DNA from: Pseudomonas quebecensis
GTDB taxonomy: Bacteria > Pseudomonadota > Gammaproteobacteria > Pseudomonadales > Pseudomonadaceae
Direction: 5' to 3'
Assembly: GCF_026410085.1 (NCBI RefSeq)
Contig: NZ_CP112866.1
Location: forward strand, 3,657,001 to 3,721,000
Length of the DNA stretch: 64,000 nucleotides
Below are positions 1 to 11,380 of this stretch, in pieces (position 1 is the stretch's first letter; every line of letters starts with the position of its first letter). The notes under the pieces were generated by a model. That model ran no database searches and was not told the origin of the DNA. It was given only the letters and a program-made list of their open reading frames with translations. The position numbers were made by a program, and so were the translations under genes.

Positions 1-374
1 TGAAGGTACGCATCAAGACTGACCAGACGGTTGGGCGGCAGCGGCTGGGGTGGTTGATAGGAGGCGTCCTCGCACACATACATCGTTGTGCTGCTCAAGA
101 GCGAGGCGAGCGCGGTCTCCATCCTTTCTCTGGCTTTGGCAGGGGTTAACGTGTCATCGGGCACGAGCTGGCCCGGGAGTTGCTGAATGACGGTCTGGAG
201 CCGCCGACTCAGGGTTCGTCGGTCGCAGTGGTCGCCCAAGGAGTTCTTGAATGCCGAAATAGGTCGGGGCACAGGGGTGGCAAGCGTTTCAGACGGTTCG
301 TCAGCGGAGGCGATAGCGGAGTGCAAATACTCCCTGTGGCGCACATAAACAGCAGGCGGTGTGGGTGTAGTCAT
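1..374 (-). CDS. Unrecognised protein, N-terminal part (runs off left edge)
   Basis: An open frame without stops runs from an ATG at 374 to the window edge, giving about 124 residues that begin MTTPTPPAVYVRHREYL. A purine-rich AAGGACAGG lies upstream of the ATG. The visible part is hydrophilic, has no signal peptide or membrane segment, and carries two prolines-rich stretches. I do not recognise the family. It may be the start of a large protein, since the frame is still open at the edge. The frame is believed because it stays open across the whole stretch in GC-rich DNA and uses typical Pseudomonas codons. Confidence 0.55.
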   Translation of the reverse strand, partial: MTTPTPPAVYVRHREYLHSAIASADEPSETLATPVPRPISAFKNSLGDHCDRRTLSRRLQTVIQQLPGQLVPDDTLTPAKARERMETALASLLSSTTMYVCEDASYQPPQPLPPNRLVSLDAYL

Positions 375-539
375 GACAGTACCTGTCCTTAATCCAGTGG
401 ATATCCTTTAAAAGACGCAACCTTGCGCCTTTGCGATCACTGGGTGGCAGGCCCGCCAGGGCGGTTCCAACCGGACTGTCAGGTTTTGTGTACACGACCG
501 AACGTAGATCAAAACGCGTCCGATGGCCGGGTGCGGCGG

Positions 540-1472
540 TCAGTAACCGCGCTCGAAATCCACTTCACCGCGCAAGGCTTGCTTTGCCTTGTATGCGCGT
601 ACGTTGTCCAGAAACAACTCCACCATCATCGGCGGCGACGTCGGCGCAGAGCTGTGCCCAGTCAACAACAGCCCCCAGGCGGTCCAGAATGGATGGCGCT
701 GCGGCAGCGGTTCCTGGCGGCACACGTCGATCACCGCACCGGCCAGGTGCCCTTCTTTCAACGCCTCGACCAGATCCGCATCGACCACCGCCACGCCACG
801 CCCGACGTTGATGAACAGGCCGGTGGGCTTGAACTGCTTGAACAGCGCCGCGTCGTACAGGTCATGGGTGTTGGGTGTGTTGGGCAACAGATTGATCACA
901 TAATCCACCTCCCCCACCAACCGGCCCAGTTGGTCCGGCCCGGCCACTTCTATAAAGGGCTCCTGCTCACGTGCAGTGCTGGCGATGCCGTACAGCTTGA
1001 CGCCAAACGGCACGAGGAATCGGGCGACGCTCTGGCCGATATCCCCCGTACCGACGATCAACACCTTGCGTCCGGCCAGGCTCTGGCCCATGCGGTTGTC
1101 CCACTTGCGCTCGACCTGGCTGACCAGGCGCGCCAGCACCTCGCGCTCATGGCCGAGCATGTAGGTCAGCACAAACTCGGCCATCACCTGGCCGAAAATC
1201 CCCACCGCACGGGTCAGGCGATAGTCGCGCGGCAAGCCGTCGGCCAGCAGCGGCGTGATGCCGGCCCAGGTCGACTGCAGCCATTGCGGGTGGTGGCCCT
1301 GGCGCAGCAGGGTCGCCAGCAGGTCCGGCTGGCCCAGCCACACCGGGCAGTCGGCGGCCAGGCGCGACAGCTCGGCGGAGTCGCCGCTGGTCAGCACTTC
1401 CAGCTCCGGCGCTGCTTCGCTGAGCAGTCGGGCATACAGCGGGTGATCCTGTTCAGCAATCAGAACACGCAT
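540..1472 (-). CDS. D-2-hydroxyacid dehydrogenase (GhrA-like)
   Basis: 310 residues, the usual length for short D-isomer-specific 2-hydroxyacid dehydrogenases that reduce glyoxylate, hydroxypyruvate or other 2-oxoacids with NAD(P)H in the cytosol. The Rossmann motif GTGDIG is at 141-146. The catalytic set is visible: Arg in NVGRG, Glu in CRQEPLP and His in LTGHSSAP near the C terminus. The start at 1472 gives an N terminus (MRVLIAEQD) that fits the first beta strand. It stands alone, with 106 bases to ycgL upstream on the same strand. The exact substrate cannot be read from sequence. Confidence 0.88.
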   Translation of the reverse strand: MRVLIAEQDHPLYARLLSEAAPELEVLTSGDSAELSRLAADCPVWLGQPDLLATLLRQGHHPQWLQSTWAGITPLLADGLPRDYRLTRAVGIFGQVMAEFVLTYMLGHEREVLARLVSQVERKWDNRMGQSLAGRKVLIVGTGDIGQSVARFLVPFGVKLYGIASTAREQEPFIEVAGPDQLGRLVGEVDYVINLLPNTPNTHDLYDAALFKQFKPTGLFINVGRGVAVVDADLVEALKEGHLAGAVIDVCRQEPLPQRHPFWTAWGLLLTGHSSAPTSPPMMVELFLDNVRAYKAKQALRGEVDFERGY

Positions 1473-1553
1473 GGTTCAAACCTTTCAAAAACAGTGCAGA
1501 CGGCCGCCCGCATCCTTACGGCCACCGCCAACTCAAACGATTTCATTGAGAAT

Positions 1554-1571
1554 GTGCCCCGGACGGGGCAC
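1554..1571. terminator. Possible terminator hairpin after ycgL
   Basis: A perfect 7-bp stem GTGCCCC / GGGGCAC with a GGAC loop lies just past the stop of the ycgL gene. The stem is strong but no clear T-run follows on either strand, so intrinsic termination is uncertain. Confidence 0.3.
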
Positions 1572-1578
1572 CTACCGA

Positions 1579-1872
1579 TCACATCGGGTCATTGCGACGC
1601 AGCAGCTCTTCGGGCAAGTGTTCGATGTACTCGTCCTCGGCCGGCGGCATTTGCAGGTGGTAGCCCTGTTTATCGAGGTTTTCCAGGACCACGGCGATGT
1701 CCTCGCGCGACAGCTTACGCTCTGGTGTCAGGACCATGTCGAAGGCCAGGTGCGGTTTGCCGAACGCCACCATCAAGGGCTCGGGCACGCGCTCAAGGGC
1801 ATCGCTCTTGAGCACATAGAGGTACATGCCGTCTTTTTTCAAGCTGCGGTAAATGGAGCAAATACGTTTCAA
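1579..1872 (-). CDS. YcgL domain protein
   Basis: 97 residues beginning [20 protein letters not shown], the typical start and length of the YcgL family found next to RNase D in gammaproteobacteria. The ATG at 1872 overlaps the stop of rnd (ATGA), so the two genes are translationally coupled. The family is small and cytosolic with no established biochemical role; conservation beside rnd suggests a link to RNA metabolism, which is inference. Confidence 0.85.
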   Translation of the reverse strand: MKRICSIYRSLKKDGMYLYVLKSDALERVPEPLMVAFGKPHLAFDMVLTPERKLSREDIAVVLENLDKQGYHLQMPPAEDEYIEHLPEELLRRNDPM

Positions 1873-3002
1873 GGCTGTTCTCCGGCAGTGGCCAGGCTGT
1901 CGAGCAGCGCCTGGCCCATCAACTCGCGGCGCCAGCCACGCAGCGAGTCTGGCAGTTGGTAAGGTCCATCGGGGTAGCCACTTTTAACCAGGGCTTCGAG
2001 GGTTTTCTTGCGCAGCATCAGTTCCGGCGCCATGTCCAGGCGTTCGGCTTCGGCCTGGCCGAGGGCGCGCAGCTGTTTGATCAGCGCGGCGGCATCCACC
2101 GGCAAGGGCTCGGCCACGGTCGGCGGCCATTGGTCCGCGGGCACACTGCCGGCACGCTTGATCAGGTCCAGCAGGAACTGCCCGTCCTGGCGCACGGTGC
2201 GCGGGTGCATGTCTTCGATCTTGCCCAGGGCGGCGAGGTTATCCGGCTGGGACTTGGCCAGGGGCCAGAGCGAATGTTCGCGGATGATGCGATTGCGCGG
2301 CAGGTCCCGGGCACGGGCCTGCTGCTCGCGCCAGGCGCACAGCTCACGCAATACGGCCAACTGCGCGCGGGACAGTTTCCACGCCAGCTTGGCGTCGCGG
2401 TACACCTCGTAGGGGTCGACTTCGCGGCGCAGGTTGGCCACCAGTTCGGCGCCATCCTCCAGCACCCACGCGAATTTGTCGTCCGACAGGCGTGGACGCA
2501 GGCGTTCGTAGACTTCGGCCAGGTGCACCGCGTCTTCGGCGGCGTAGCTGATCTGGGTCTCGGACAACGGGCGTTGCAACCAGTCCGAGCGGGTTTCGCC
2601 CTTGGGCAACTCGATGTCCAGTACGGCCTGGACCAGGCGCGAGTAGCCCATGGAGAAGCCAAGGTTCAGGTACGCAGCCGCCAGTTGGGTGTCGAACAGT
2701 GGCACCGGCAGGCTGCCGGTCAGGCGCAGCAGCACTTCGAGGTCTTCGCTGCAGGCATGCACCACCTTGATCACCGCCGGGTTTTCCAGCAAAGCAGCCA
2801 GGGGTTGCCAATTGTCGATGGTCAGGGGATCGATCAGGTAAGCGCGTACGCCGTCACCGATCTGGATCAGCCCGGCAATGGGATAGAAGGTGTCGACCCG
2901 CATGAATTCGGTGTCGAGGGCGACGAATGGCAACTGCTGCCATTCGGCGCAATGCTGGCCGAGGCTATCGTTGTCGCAGATCCAGTGAATATCGATGGCC
3001 AC
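1869..3002 (-). CDS. rnd: Ribonuclease D
   Basis: A 3'-to-5' exoribonuclease that trims tRNA precursors. The GTG at 3002 is preferred over an upstream ATG at 3071 because AAGGGAGA sits just before it and the protein then starts [18 protein letters not shown] like the family; this gives 377 residues. DEDD-nuclease motifs are present in order: LDTEF (Exo I, about residue 25), the [10 protein letters not shown] region (Exo II) and [13 protein letters not shown] (Exo III, Tyr and Asp). An HRDC-like region follows in the C-terminal half ([18 protein letters not shown]). Upstream of ycgL in the same operon. Confidence 0.93.
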   Translation of the reverse strand: MAIDIHWICDNDSLGQHCAEWQQLPFVALDTEFMRVDTFYPIAGLIQIGDGVRAYLIDPLTIDNWQPLAALLENPAVIKVVHACSEDLEVLLRLTGSLPVPLFDTQLAAAYLNLGFSMGYSRLVQAVLDIELPKGETRSDWLQRPLSETQISYAAEDAVHLAEVYERLRPRLSDDKFAWVLEDGAELVANLRREVDPYEVYRDAKLAWKLSRAQLAVLRELCAWREQQARARDLPRNRIIREHSLWPLAKSQPDNLAALGKIEDMHPRTVRQDGQFLLDLIKRAGSVPADQWPPTVAEPLPVDAAALIKQLRALGQAEAERLDMAPELMLRKKTLEALVKSGYPDGPYQLPDSLRGWRRELMGQALLDSLATAGEQP

Positions 3003-3127
3003 ACGGCTCTCCCTTGAAGAATGGCGCGCAGTATATATCGCGAAAGAGCCTTGCGAGCATCCGCAGTGCACAGCCGATCATGAAAACTCAGACAGGCATT
3101 GAAGAATAGTCCGACAGGCGGGAGTTA

Positions 3128-3724
3128 TCATCTCTTACGCAGAACATAGACACGCCATACCGCGGAGCCCGGTACGAATTCCTGATGGTGCAGCACCTTG
3201 AAACCCGCCTGGCGAAACTCGCCCTCAACCGCGGTGCGGGAGTTGACCGAGATAATCACGGTGTCGCGACTGACCCGATGAAACTCGCGCAGCAGCGCCA
3301 GGCGTCCTTCACTGTCGGGTACATGACGAAACAATTCCAGACAGAAGATGCAGTCCACCGCGTTTTCCGACAGGCCGATGGAAAACGCCGAGCCCTGGAA
3401 CGTCTTGACCCGCTTGAGCAAGGATGCGGGGTGATGGGTGCGGGCATGGTCGAGCATGGCCTGGGAGTTGTCCGACGCCAGAATCACGCGGTTGACGTGC
3501 TCGGCCAGCACCGGCCAGAAGCGCCCCGAGCCACAGGCCAGGTCGAGGATCAGCCCCGGCTCGCCGGCCACTTTCAATGCCTGGCGCACCAGCCAGGCAT
3601 CGCGCCACGCCACCAGGCGCCGACGCAGCCCTGGCGGGCGCGTGTCACCGCAGACGCTGGCGTGTTCACGGCCACAGCGCTCGGCGTATTCGATCTCGAT
3701 GGAGGATGGTGGTTGTGACGACAT
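3128..3724 (-). CDS. Class I SAM-dependent methyltransferase
   Basis: 198 residues with a Rossmann-type methyltransferase core. Motif I is LDLACGSGRFWPVLAE (about residues 60-75), followed by an acidic loop (ASDNSQAM) that would hold the SAM ribose and by the motif-IV-like CIFCLELFRHV. No membrane segment. The substrate cannot be told: it resembles small-molecule methyltransferases of the methyltransf_11/25 type more than rRNA or DNA enzymes. It lies between rnd and the glutamine-synthetase-like gene, on the same strand but with its own spacing. Confidence 0.75.
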   Translation of the reverse strand: MSSQPPSSIEIEYAERCGREHASVCGDTRPPGLRRRLVAWRDAWLVRQALKVAGEPGLILDLACGSGRFWPVLAEHVNRVILASDNSQAMLDHARTHHPASLLKRVKTFQGSAFSIGLSENAVDCIFCLELFRHVPDSEGRLALLREFHRVSRDTVIISVNSRTAVEGEFRQAGFKVLHHQEFVPGSAVWRVYVLRKR

Positions 3725-3825
3725 CTATGGGCTCATCTGGGCGAAACGGTAGTGAACGACCTTGATTGGCAGCTTAACGGCCGCCACGTGAAAAAAAGGT
3801 CGAAGACTTTCTACCGTTAATCCCG

Positions 3826-5196
3826 TCATGCCTGATGCAGGTACCAACGCCAATCCTGCTCCCCGACTTCGCCCATGAACTGGCGGTATTCGGCGCGTTT
3901 GACCGCCAGGTACACGCCGAGAAATTCTTCGCCGAACGCTTCGCGCGCCCATTGGGAGCCTTCCAGCGCGCGCAGGGTGGTGAGCCAGTCGGTGGGCAGC
4001 AGCTCTTTGGCCTGGGCGTAGCCGTTGCCTTGCACCGGAGCGCCGGGGTCGCGCTGCTCGCGCAGGCCACGATGGATGCCGGCCAGGATCGCCGCGGCAG
4101 CCAGGTAGGGGTTGGCGTCGGCACCGCAGATGCGGTGTTCGATATGCCGCGAAGGCGCCGGCCCGCCCGGCACGCGCAGGCTGACGGTGCGGTTGTCGAC
4201 CCCCCAGGTGGCGGCCAGCGGTGCGTAGCTGTTGGCCTGGAAGCGCCGATACGAGTTGGCGTTGGGGCAAAACAGCAGCAACGCGTCGAGCAAAGTACTG
4301 AGCATGCCGCCCACCGCATGACGCAGCAGCGGCGTGCCATCGGCTGCGTCGCTGGCGAACAGGTTGTGGCCGTCGGCATCCGCCAGGCTGACATGCATGT
4401 GCAGGCCGGTGCCCGCCAGGTCGTCGAACGGTTTGGCCATAAAACAGGCGGTCATCCCGTGTTTGTGGGCCACACCCTTGACCAGACGCTTGTAGCGCAC
4501 GGCTTCGTCCATGGCCTGCAGGGCATCGGCGCGGTGCTCCAGGGTGATTTCGACCTGGCCGGGGGCGTATTCGGAAATCGCCGTACGCGCCGGGATGCCT
4601 TGCAGCTTGCAGGCACTGTAAAGGTCGGCCAGAAACGGTTCGATCTGCTCCAGTTCGCGCAGGCCATAGACTTGGGTCGCGCGCGGACGGCCGCCGTCCT
4701 GGTCGCGCGCCGGTTGCGGGCGGCCGTGGCTGTCGGGTGTCTGGTCAAGCAGGTAGAACTCCAGCTCGGCCGCCATCACCGGGTAATAGCCGTCGGCCTT
4801 GAGCGCGTCCACCACCTTGGCCAGCAGCTGGCGCGGGTCCGCCACGGTGGCGGGCAGGCCTTCGCGGGGGTGCATGCTCACCTGCACCGCCGCGGTGGGG
4901 ATCAACCGCCACGGCATGCGTTGCAAGCTGCCGCTGATCGGGTAGGCGCGGCAGTCGATATCGCCCACGTCCCAGACCAGGCCGGAATTTTCCACGTCAT
5001 CGCCGTTGATGGTCAGGCCGAGAATGGTGCTGGGCAGCGGGCGGCCGCTTGCGTACACCGCCAGCAGTTCATCGCGGTGCAGCAGCTTGCCGCGTGGCAC
5101 GCCGTTGTTGTCGAGGATAAACAGCTCGAACAGTTCAATGTCCGGGTTGTGTTCAAGAAAGGACTGGGCTTCGTGCAGGCTGGCAAAAATACTCAT
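3826..5196 (-). CDS. Glutamine-synthetase-family ligase (gamma-glutamylpolyamine synthetase-like)
   Basis: A glutamine-synthetase-fold ligase of 456 residues, the length of the GlnA3/PuuA-type enzymes that join glutamate to a polyamine or other amine with ATP. The start at 5196 (MSIFASLHEAQSFLEHN) is chosen over the ATG at 5208 because GAGAG precedes it at good spacing. Metal/glutamate motifs are visible: AAELEFYLL, GTGLHMHVSLAD, and ANSYAPLAATWGVDNRT with the ATP-binding basic stretch after it. Pseudomonads carry several such paralogues for putrescine and spermidine catabolism, and which amine this one uses cannot be read here. Confidence 0.82.
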   Translation of the reverse strand: MSIFASLHEAQSFLEHNPDIELFELFILDNNGVPRGKLLHRDELLAVYASGRPLPSTILGLTINGDDVENSGLVWDVGDIDCRAYPISGSLQRMPWRLIPTAAVQVSMHPREGLPATVADPRQLLAKVVDALKADGYYPVMAAELEFYLLDQTPDSHGRPQPARDQDGGRPRATQVYGLRELEQIEPFLADLYSACKLQGIPARTAISEYAPGQVEITLEHRADALQAMDEAVRYKRLVKGVAHKHGMTACFMAKPFDDLAGTGLHMHVSLADADGHNLFASDAADGTPLLRHAVGGMLSTLLDALLLFCPNANSYRRFQANSYAPLAATWGVDNRTVSLRVPGGPAPSRHIEHRICGADANPYLAAAAILAGIHRGLREQRDPGAPVQGNGYAQAKELLPTDWLTTLRALEGSQWAREAFGEEFLGVYLAVKRAEYRQFMGEVGEQDWRWYLHQA

Positions 5197-5560
5197 GGGG
5201 GCTCTCATACGGGTACGTCAGGCAGGCGCGCGGGCGCCGCCGGGCAGATGCGCACAGGTGTGCGTCATCCAATGGGTCAATCAACGTAGGAGAGCGGTAT
5301 CCGGCGGGCGCGCGTGACGGCAGTGGAACAGCGCCCAGAACGCCAGCGCGGACGGCAGTGTCGCGAGGTGAGCGTCGGGGGAAGCGGCCATGGGCAATCA
5401 CACTGGTGGGATGCGCGCCAGCCTCACACGCGGCGACCGCCGGTTAAATTCACGCTTGGCGGAGTGTGGTTGCAGCCCGGCTAAACAATCGTCACGCCTT
5501 GCCACCCTGCCCCGCGCTGGAAATAATGGCCACCCGCCCTCACCCCAAGGACTCGACCGC
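5197..5560. other. Intergenic region without a gene
   Basis: 364 bases between the divergent glutamine-synthetase-like and pheC-like genes. I find no supported coding frame, RNA or repeat. It should hold the promoters of both genes, but no convincing -35/-10 pair stands out. Confidence 0.5.
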
Positions 5561-6334
5561 ATGAAAGCTCCTTTAGCCCTCTGTGTACTGGCGAGCCTGG
5601 CCACGTCGGCCCTGGCCGACACCGGTGCGTCGCGCCTCGATGAGGTGTTGCAGCGTGGCACCCTCAGCGTGTGCACCACCGGCGACTACAAGCCCTACAC
5701 CTCGCTGCGCGCCGATGGCCGCTATGAAGGCATCGACATTGCCATGGCCGAGTCCCTGGCCAAAAGCCTCAACGCCAGGATCCAATGGGTGCCTACCACG
5801 TGGAAAACCCTGATGCCGGACTTCCTGGCCCAGCGCTGCGATATCGCGGTGGGGGGCATTTCGGTGTCGCTGGAGCGTCAGAAAAAGGCCTTTTTCAGTC
5901 AGTCCCTTGGCGTCGACGGCAAGATCCCACTGGTTCGCTGCGCCGACGTGCAGCGCTACCAGAGCGTCGAACAGATCAACCAGCCCCAGGTACGAGTGAT
6001 CGAACCGGCAGGCGGTACCAACGAAGTGTTCGCCCGTACGCACTTGGGCAAAGCGCAGATTCGCCTGCACGACAACGTGACGATTTTCGACGAGTTGCTG
6101 GCGGGCAAGGCCGACGTGATGATCACCGATGCCAGCGAGGCGCGCTTCCAGCAAAAGCTCAAGCCGGGGCTGTGCGCGGTCAACCCGGACAAGCAAATGC
6201 AGTACAGCGAAAAAGCCTTTCTGCTGCCCCGGGACGACGTGGCATGGAAAAGCTATGTGGACCAGTGGTTGCACCTGAGCGTGGCCACCGGCGTGTACGA
6301 CGGCATCGTCAATCAATGGCTGGCGGCGCCCTGA
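5561..6334 (+). CDS. pheC: Periplasmic cyclohexadienyl dehydratase (PheC type)
   Basis: 257 residues with a 19-residue signal peptide (MKAPLALCVLASLATSALA) and a periplasmic binding protein fold. The order of motifs follows Pseudomonas PheC closely: TTGDYKPYTS, VPTTWKTLMPDF, DIAVGGISVSLERQ, AGGTNEVFAR, DNVTIFDELLAGKADVMITD, GLCAVNPD and EKAFLLPRDD. PheC converts prephenate or arogenate to phenylpyruvate or phenylalanine in the periplasm. The internal ATG at 5561 is chosen because only it gives a signal peptide. An amino-acid-binding receptor role is the alternative, but the resemblance to PheC over its whole length is strong. Confidence 0.82.
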   Translation: MKAPLALCVLASLATSALADTGASRLDEVLQRGTLSVCTTGDYKPYTSLRADGRYEGIDIAMAESLAKSLNARIQWVPTTWKTLMPDFLAQRCDIAVGGISVSLERQKKAFFSQSLGVDGKIPLVRCADVQRYQSVEQINQPQVRVIEPAGGTNEVFARTHLGKAQIRLHDNVTIFDELLAGKADVMITDASEARFQQKLKPGLCAVNPDKQMQYSEKAFLLPRDDVAWKSYVDQWLHLSVATGVYDGIVNQWLAAP

Positions 6335-6384
6335 GCCATAGGCGTCTACGCTGTGCTCACATCAACAAGAACGAGGATGGGTTC

Positions 6385-7224
6385 ATGAAGGGACTGCTGA
6401 GAATGACCTGGCTGCTGCTGTTGGGATTCAGCCAGGTGCATGCCGATACCGCTCAGGATGACGATGCCCAGGCCGCGAAGGCGCTGCTGGAAAAAGCCCT
6501 GGTTTATTACCAGAGCAATGGCGACAAGGCCTTTGCCGCCTTCAGCCGCCAGGGGGAGTTTGTCGACCATGACCGCTATGTGTTCGTGGTCGACACCCAG
6601 GGTGTCTTGCTGGCCAGTGGCGGCCCCTCCTCCGCGTTGATCGGCCGCGACGTATCCGAGGTGCTCGGGCCGGACCTGCGCGAGTCATTCGAGCAGGCGC
6701 TCAAGGTGCCCGAGGGCCAGGGCATGCAGCAGGCCGACTATCGCTGGCAGAACTGGAACGACGGCAAGGTCGAGCACAAGCATGTGTTTTACCAGCGCGT
6801 GGGCGAGCGCATCCTGGCGGTGGGTTACTACCTGCCACGGGCCACCCCGGAACAGGCCCGGGCGCTGCGCAACAAAGCGGTGAATGCGTTGGTCAAGGAC
6901 GAAGCCGGTACGCTCAAGGCGATCAACTCACTGCAGGGCGGCTTTCTGCAGGATGACCTGTACGTGTTCGTGGTGGACCTCAATACCCAGCGCTACGTGG
7001 CCCATGGCACCACGCTGCGGTTGATCAACACCGACTTCAGCAAGATCAAGGACCCCGACGGCAAACCGGTGGGCGAGCCGATACTCAAACTGATGACGGA
7101 GCAGGACCAGGGCGAATACAAATACCGCTGGAAAAACCCGATCACCGACAAGGTCGAGAACAAACATGCGTATATCCGCAAGAGCGGGCATTACATGGTT
7201 GCGGTCGGCTACTACAGCCCCTGA
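6385..7224 (+). CDS. Exported double-Cache domain protein
   Basis: 279 residues: a signal peptide (MKGLLRMTWLLLLGFSQVHA) then two similar halves. Each half has an all-helical lead (KALLEKALVYYQSNGDKAF; ALRNKAVNALVKDEAGTLK), the motif YVFVVD and the ending VGYY, the marks of single-Cache type 2 sensor domains. There is no transmembrane anchor or signalling domain after them, so the protein is a free periplasmic ligand-binding pair. It lies 50 bases after pheC on the same strand and may be cotranscribed; the ligand is unknown. Such stand-alone Cache proteins may serve as accessory binding proteins for chemoreceptors or kinases (inference). Confidence 0.75.
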   Translation: MKGLLRMTWLLLLGFSQVHADTAQDDDAQAAKALLEKALVYYQSNGDKAFAAFSRQGEFVDHDRYVFVVDTQGVLLASGGPSSALIGRDVSEVLGPDLRESFEQALKVPEGQGMQQADYRWQNWNDGKVEHKHVFYQRVGERILAVGYYLPRATPEQARALRNKAVNALVKDEAGTLKAINSLQGGFLQDDLYVFVVDLNTQRYVAHGTTLRLINTDFSKIKDPDGKPVGEPILKLMTEQDQGEYKYRWKNPITDKVENKHAYIRKSGHYMVAVGYYSP

Positions 7225-7290
7225 TCGGCAGTGGAATGCGTTCAGGTGGCAGACTTGCCCCCGCCCCAGTTTTAGTCTTCATGGTGCCGG

Positions 7291-8808
7291 TTATTTCGCC
7301 TTGTCCTCGCGCCCGCGCAGTAGGCGGTTGGGCATGACCATGGCCGCCGCCAGCCCCAGCAGCGACACCGCCGCACTCACCAGCAGCAAGTGTCGGAATG
7401 TCACTGCCAGTTCGGCGCGCAGGGCATCCTGCGCCGGGCCGGGGGCGGCGTTGAGGCCGTCGAGCAGCACGTTGCCCGAACTGCCCTCGGCCACCAGCGC
7501 GCCGCTGGACAGGTGGGCGAAGCTGGAGTCCTGCAGCAGCGCCAGCAGCAACGCCGACATGCAGGCCACGCCCACCGCACCGCCCAGCGAACGGAACAGG
7601 TTGGTGGTGCTGGTGGCCACGCCGATATCCGGCTGCGCCACCGAATTCTGCGCACCCACCAGGGAGGTCGGGAACTGCATGCCGGCGGCGATCCCGCAGA
7701 GCAGCATGAACATGGCGGTGAGCAACACATCCTGGGGCGCGCTGTAAGCCATGCCGAAGATGGCCAGCGGGCTCAACAATGCACCGCTGAGGATCATCGG
7801 TTTATAGCGCCCGGTCACCGAGGTCCGACGCCCGGCGCAGTAGGCACCGATTGGCAGGCCCATCGCCAGCGGCAGCAGGTGCAGGGCGGCGCTGTCGGCA
7901 CCGGCGCCGGTCACGGTCTGAAAGCGCAACGGCATCAGCACGGTCAGGGAAATCGCCTGGAAACTGGTGAAAAAAATCGTGCACCAGCACAACACCGCAC
8001 TGGCATTGGCAAACAGATGCATCGGCAGCAGCGGTTCGCGCGCGCGGCGTTCATGCCACACGAACAGCGTCAGCACCACCAGCGCGCCGGCCAGCAGGCC
8101 CAGCACCTGCGAGTCACGCCAGGAATGGCCCTGGCCGATTTCAGTGACGCCCAGCAACAGGGCGGTCAAACCGATGATCATCAGCACAGTGCCGAGGTAA
8201 TCGATGATCGGCTTGCGCTGAGGCACCGGCAGCCCCACCAGGGTGCGGTGGGCCACGTACCACGCAGCGGCGCCCAGAGGCAGGTTGATCAGAAACACCC
8301 AGCGCCAGGACAGGTACTCGGTCATGTAACCGCCCAGCACTGGCCCGGCCACACTCGCCACCGCGTACATGCTGCTGAAATAGCCCTGGTAACGCCCGCG
8401 TTCGCGAGGCGCGATGATGTCGCCGATGATCGCCTGGCTCACCGAAACCATGCCCCCGGCGCCGATCCCTTGCAGCACCCGCGCCAGCACCAGTTGCTCC
8501 ATGCTGTGCGCCATGCCACAGAACAGCGACGCCACGGTGAACACGCCCATGCCGATCAGCATCATCGGCCGACGCCCATACAGGTCGCCGAGCTTGCCGT
8601 AGATCGGCACCGCCACCGTCATGGCCACCATGTAGCCGGAAATCACCCAGGCCAGCAGATTGACGTCGTGAAAACGCGCCGAGATGGCCGGCATGGACAC
8701 CGCGACGATGGTCTGGTCAAGGGCGCCAAGGAAGATGGCCATCATCAGCGCGACCAGAATACTGCGCACGGCGGGTAACGGCGGGGTGGGATGATTAAGC
8801 TGAGTCAC
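7291..8808 (-). CDS. MFS multidrug exporter, DHA2 family (EmrB/QacA type, 14 TM)
   Basis: 505 residues from a GTG at 8808 (VTQLNHPTPPLPAVRSIL); the longer frame to 9000 has a composition unlike the rest and would put a non-membrane tail first. Motif A (GKLGDLYGRRPMML), the DHA signature LDQTIVAVSMPAIS in TM1 and motif C (GPVLGGYMTEYLSWRW) are all present. The count of hydrophobic segments fits 14. The protein should export hydrophobic compounds by proton antiport across the inner membrane. The gene is convergent with the Cache gene and lies downstream of pobA on the same strand; a role in exporting aromatic acids is possible but only inferred from position. Confidence 0.87.
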   Translation of the reverse strand: MTQLNHPTPPLPAVRSILVALMMAIFLGALDQTIVAVSMPAISARFHDVNLLAWVISGYMVAMTVAVPIYGKLGDLYGRRPMMLIGMGVFTVASLFCGMAHSMEQLVLARVLQGIGAGGMVSVSQAIIGDIIAPRERGRYQGYFSSMYAVASVAGPVLGGYMTEYLSWRWVFLINLPLGAAAWYVAHRTLVGLPVPQRKPIIDYLGTVLMIIGLTALLLGVTEIGQGHSWRDSQVLGLLAGALVVLTLFVWHERRAREPLLPMHLFANASAVLCWCTIFFTSFQAISLTVLMPLRFQTVTGAGADSAALHLLPLAMGLPIGAYCAGRRTSVTGRYKPMILSGALLSPLAIFGMAYSAPQDVLLTAMFMLLCGIAAGMQFPTSLVGAQNSVAQPDIGVATSTTNLFRSLGGAVGVACMSALLLALLQDSSFAHLSSGALVAEGSSGNVLLDGLNAAPGPAQDALRAELAVTFRHLLLVSAAVSLLGLAAAMVMPNRLLRGREDKAK

Positions 8809-8872
8809 GCAGGAACCTTCGAACAAGGTCGTGGGAAAGGCGCCCCACGACAATGGCGAATACGATAGCAGG

Positions 8873-11113
<2,241 letters not shown>

Positions 11114-11121
<8 letters not shown>

Positions 11122-11290
11122 GCGCGCTGAAACTGCCGCTGCGCGGAACGCACAGATCCTGATGGCAGCTGATCGCAAAGGTCGGCTGCATACGGGTTTG
11201 CTCGACGCGGTAGGCGGCCGTTGCGTAAAGCGCGCTGGCCAAGACGCTGAGGGCGAAAATCGTCAGGTACTTGCGGGTTTTGATGCTCAT
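11114..11290 (-). CDS. Small single-TM or exported protein, 58 residues
   Basis: The frame starts at ATG 11290, preceded by AGAGGTC at SD distance, and ends at 11114, overlapping the end of the convergent AraC gene by 8 bases. The protein starts MSIKTRKYLTIFALSVLASA and is basic then hydrophobic, as an uncleaved anchor or signal peptide, followed by a short polar tail with two cysteines (SCHQDLC). No family recognised. The good SD and signal-like start support a real gene; it is too short for many gene finders. Confidence 0.55.
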
Positions 11291-11380
11291 GGCACTGACC
11301 TCTGCACGGTTCTACACGGTGCTGTTTAAAGCATAGGTCAGTCAGGGCAGGTTGCCATTATTGGCCGCCATTCAACCCGT

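Noticed and set aside
7390..8778. 462-codon plus-strand frame opposite the MFS exporter
   Set aside because: His/Gln/Arg-rich mirror of membrane protein codons.
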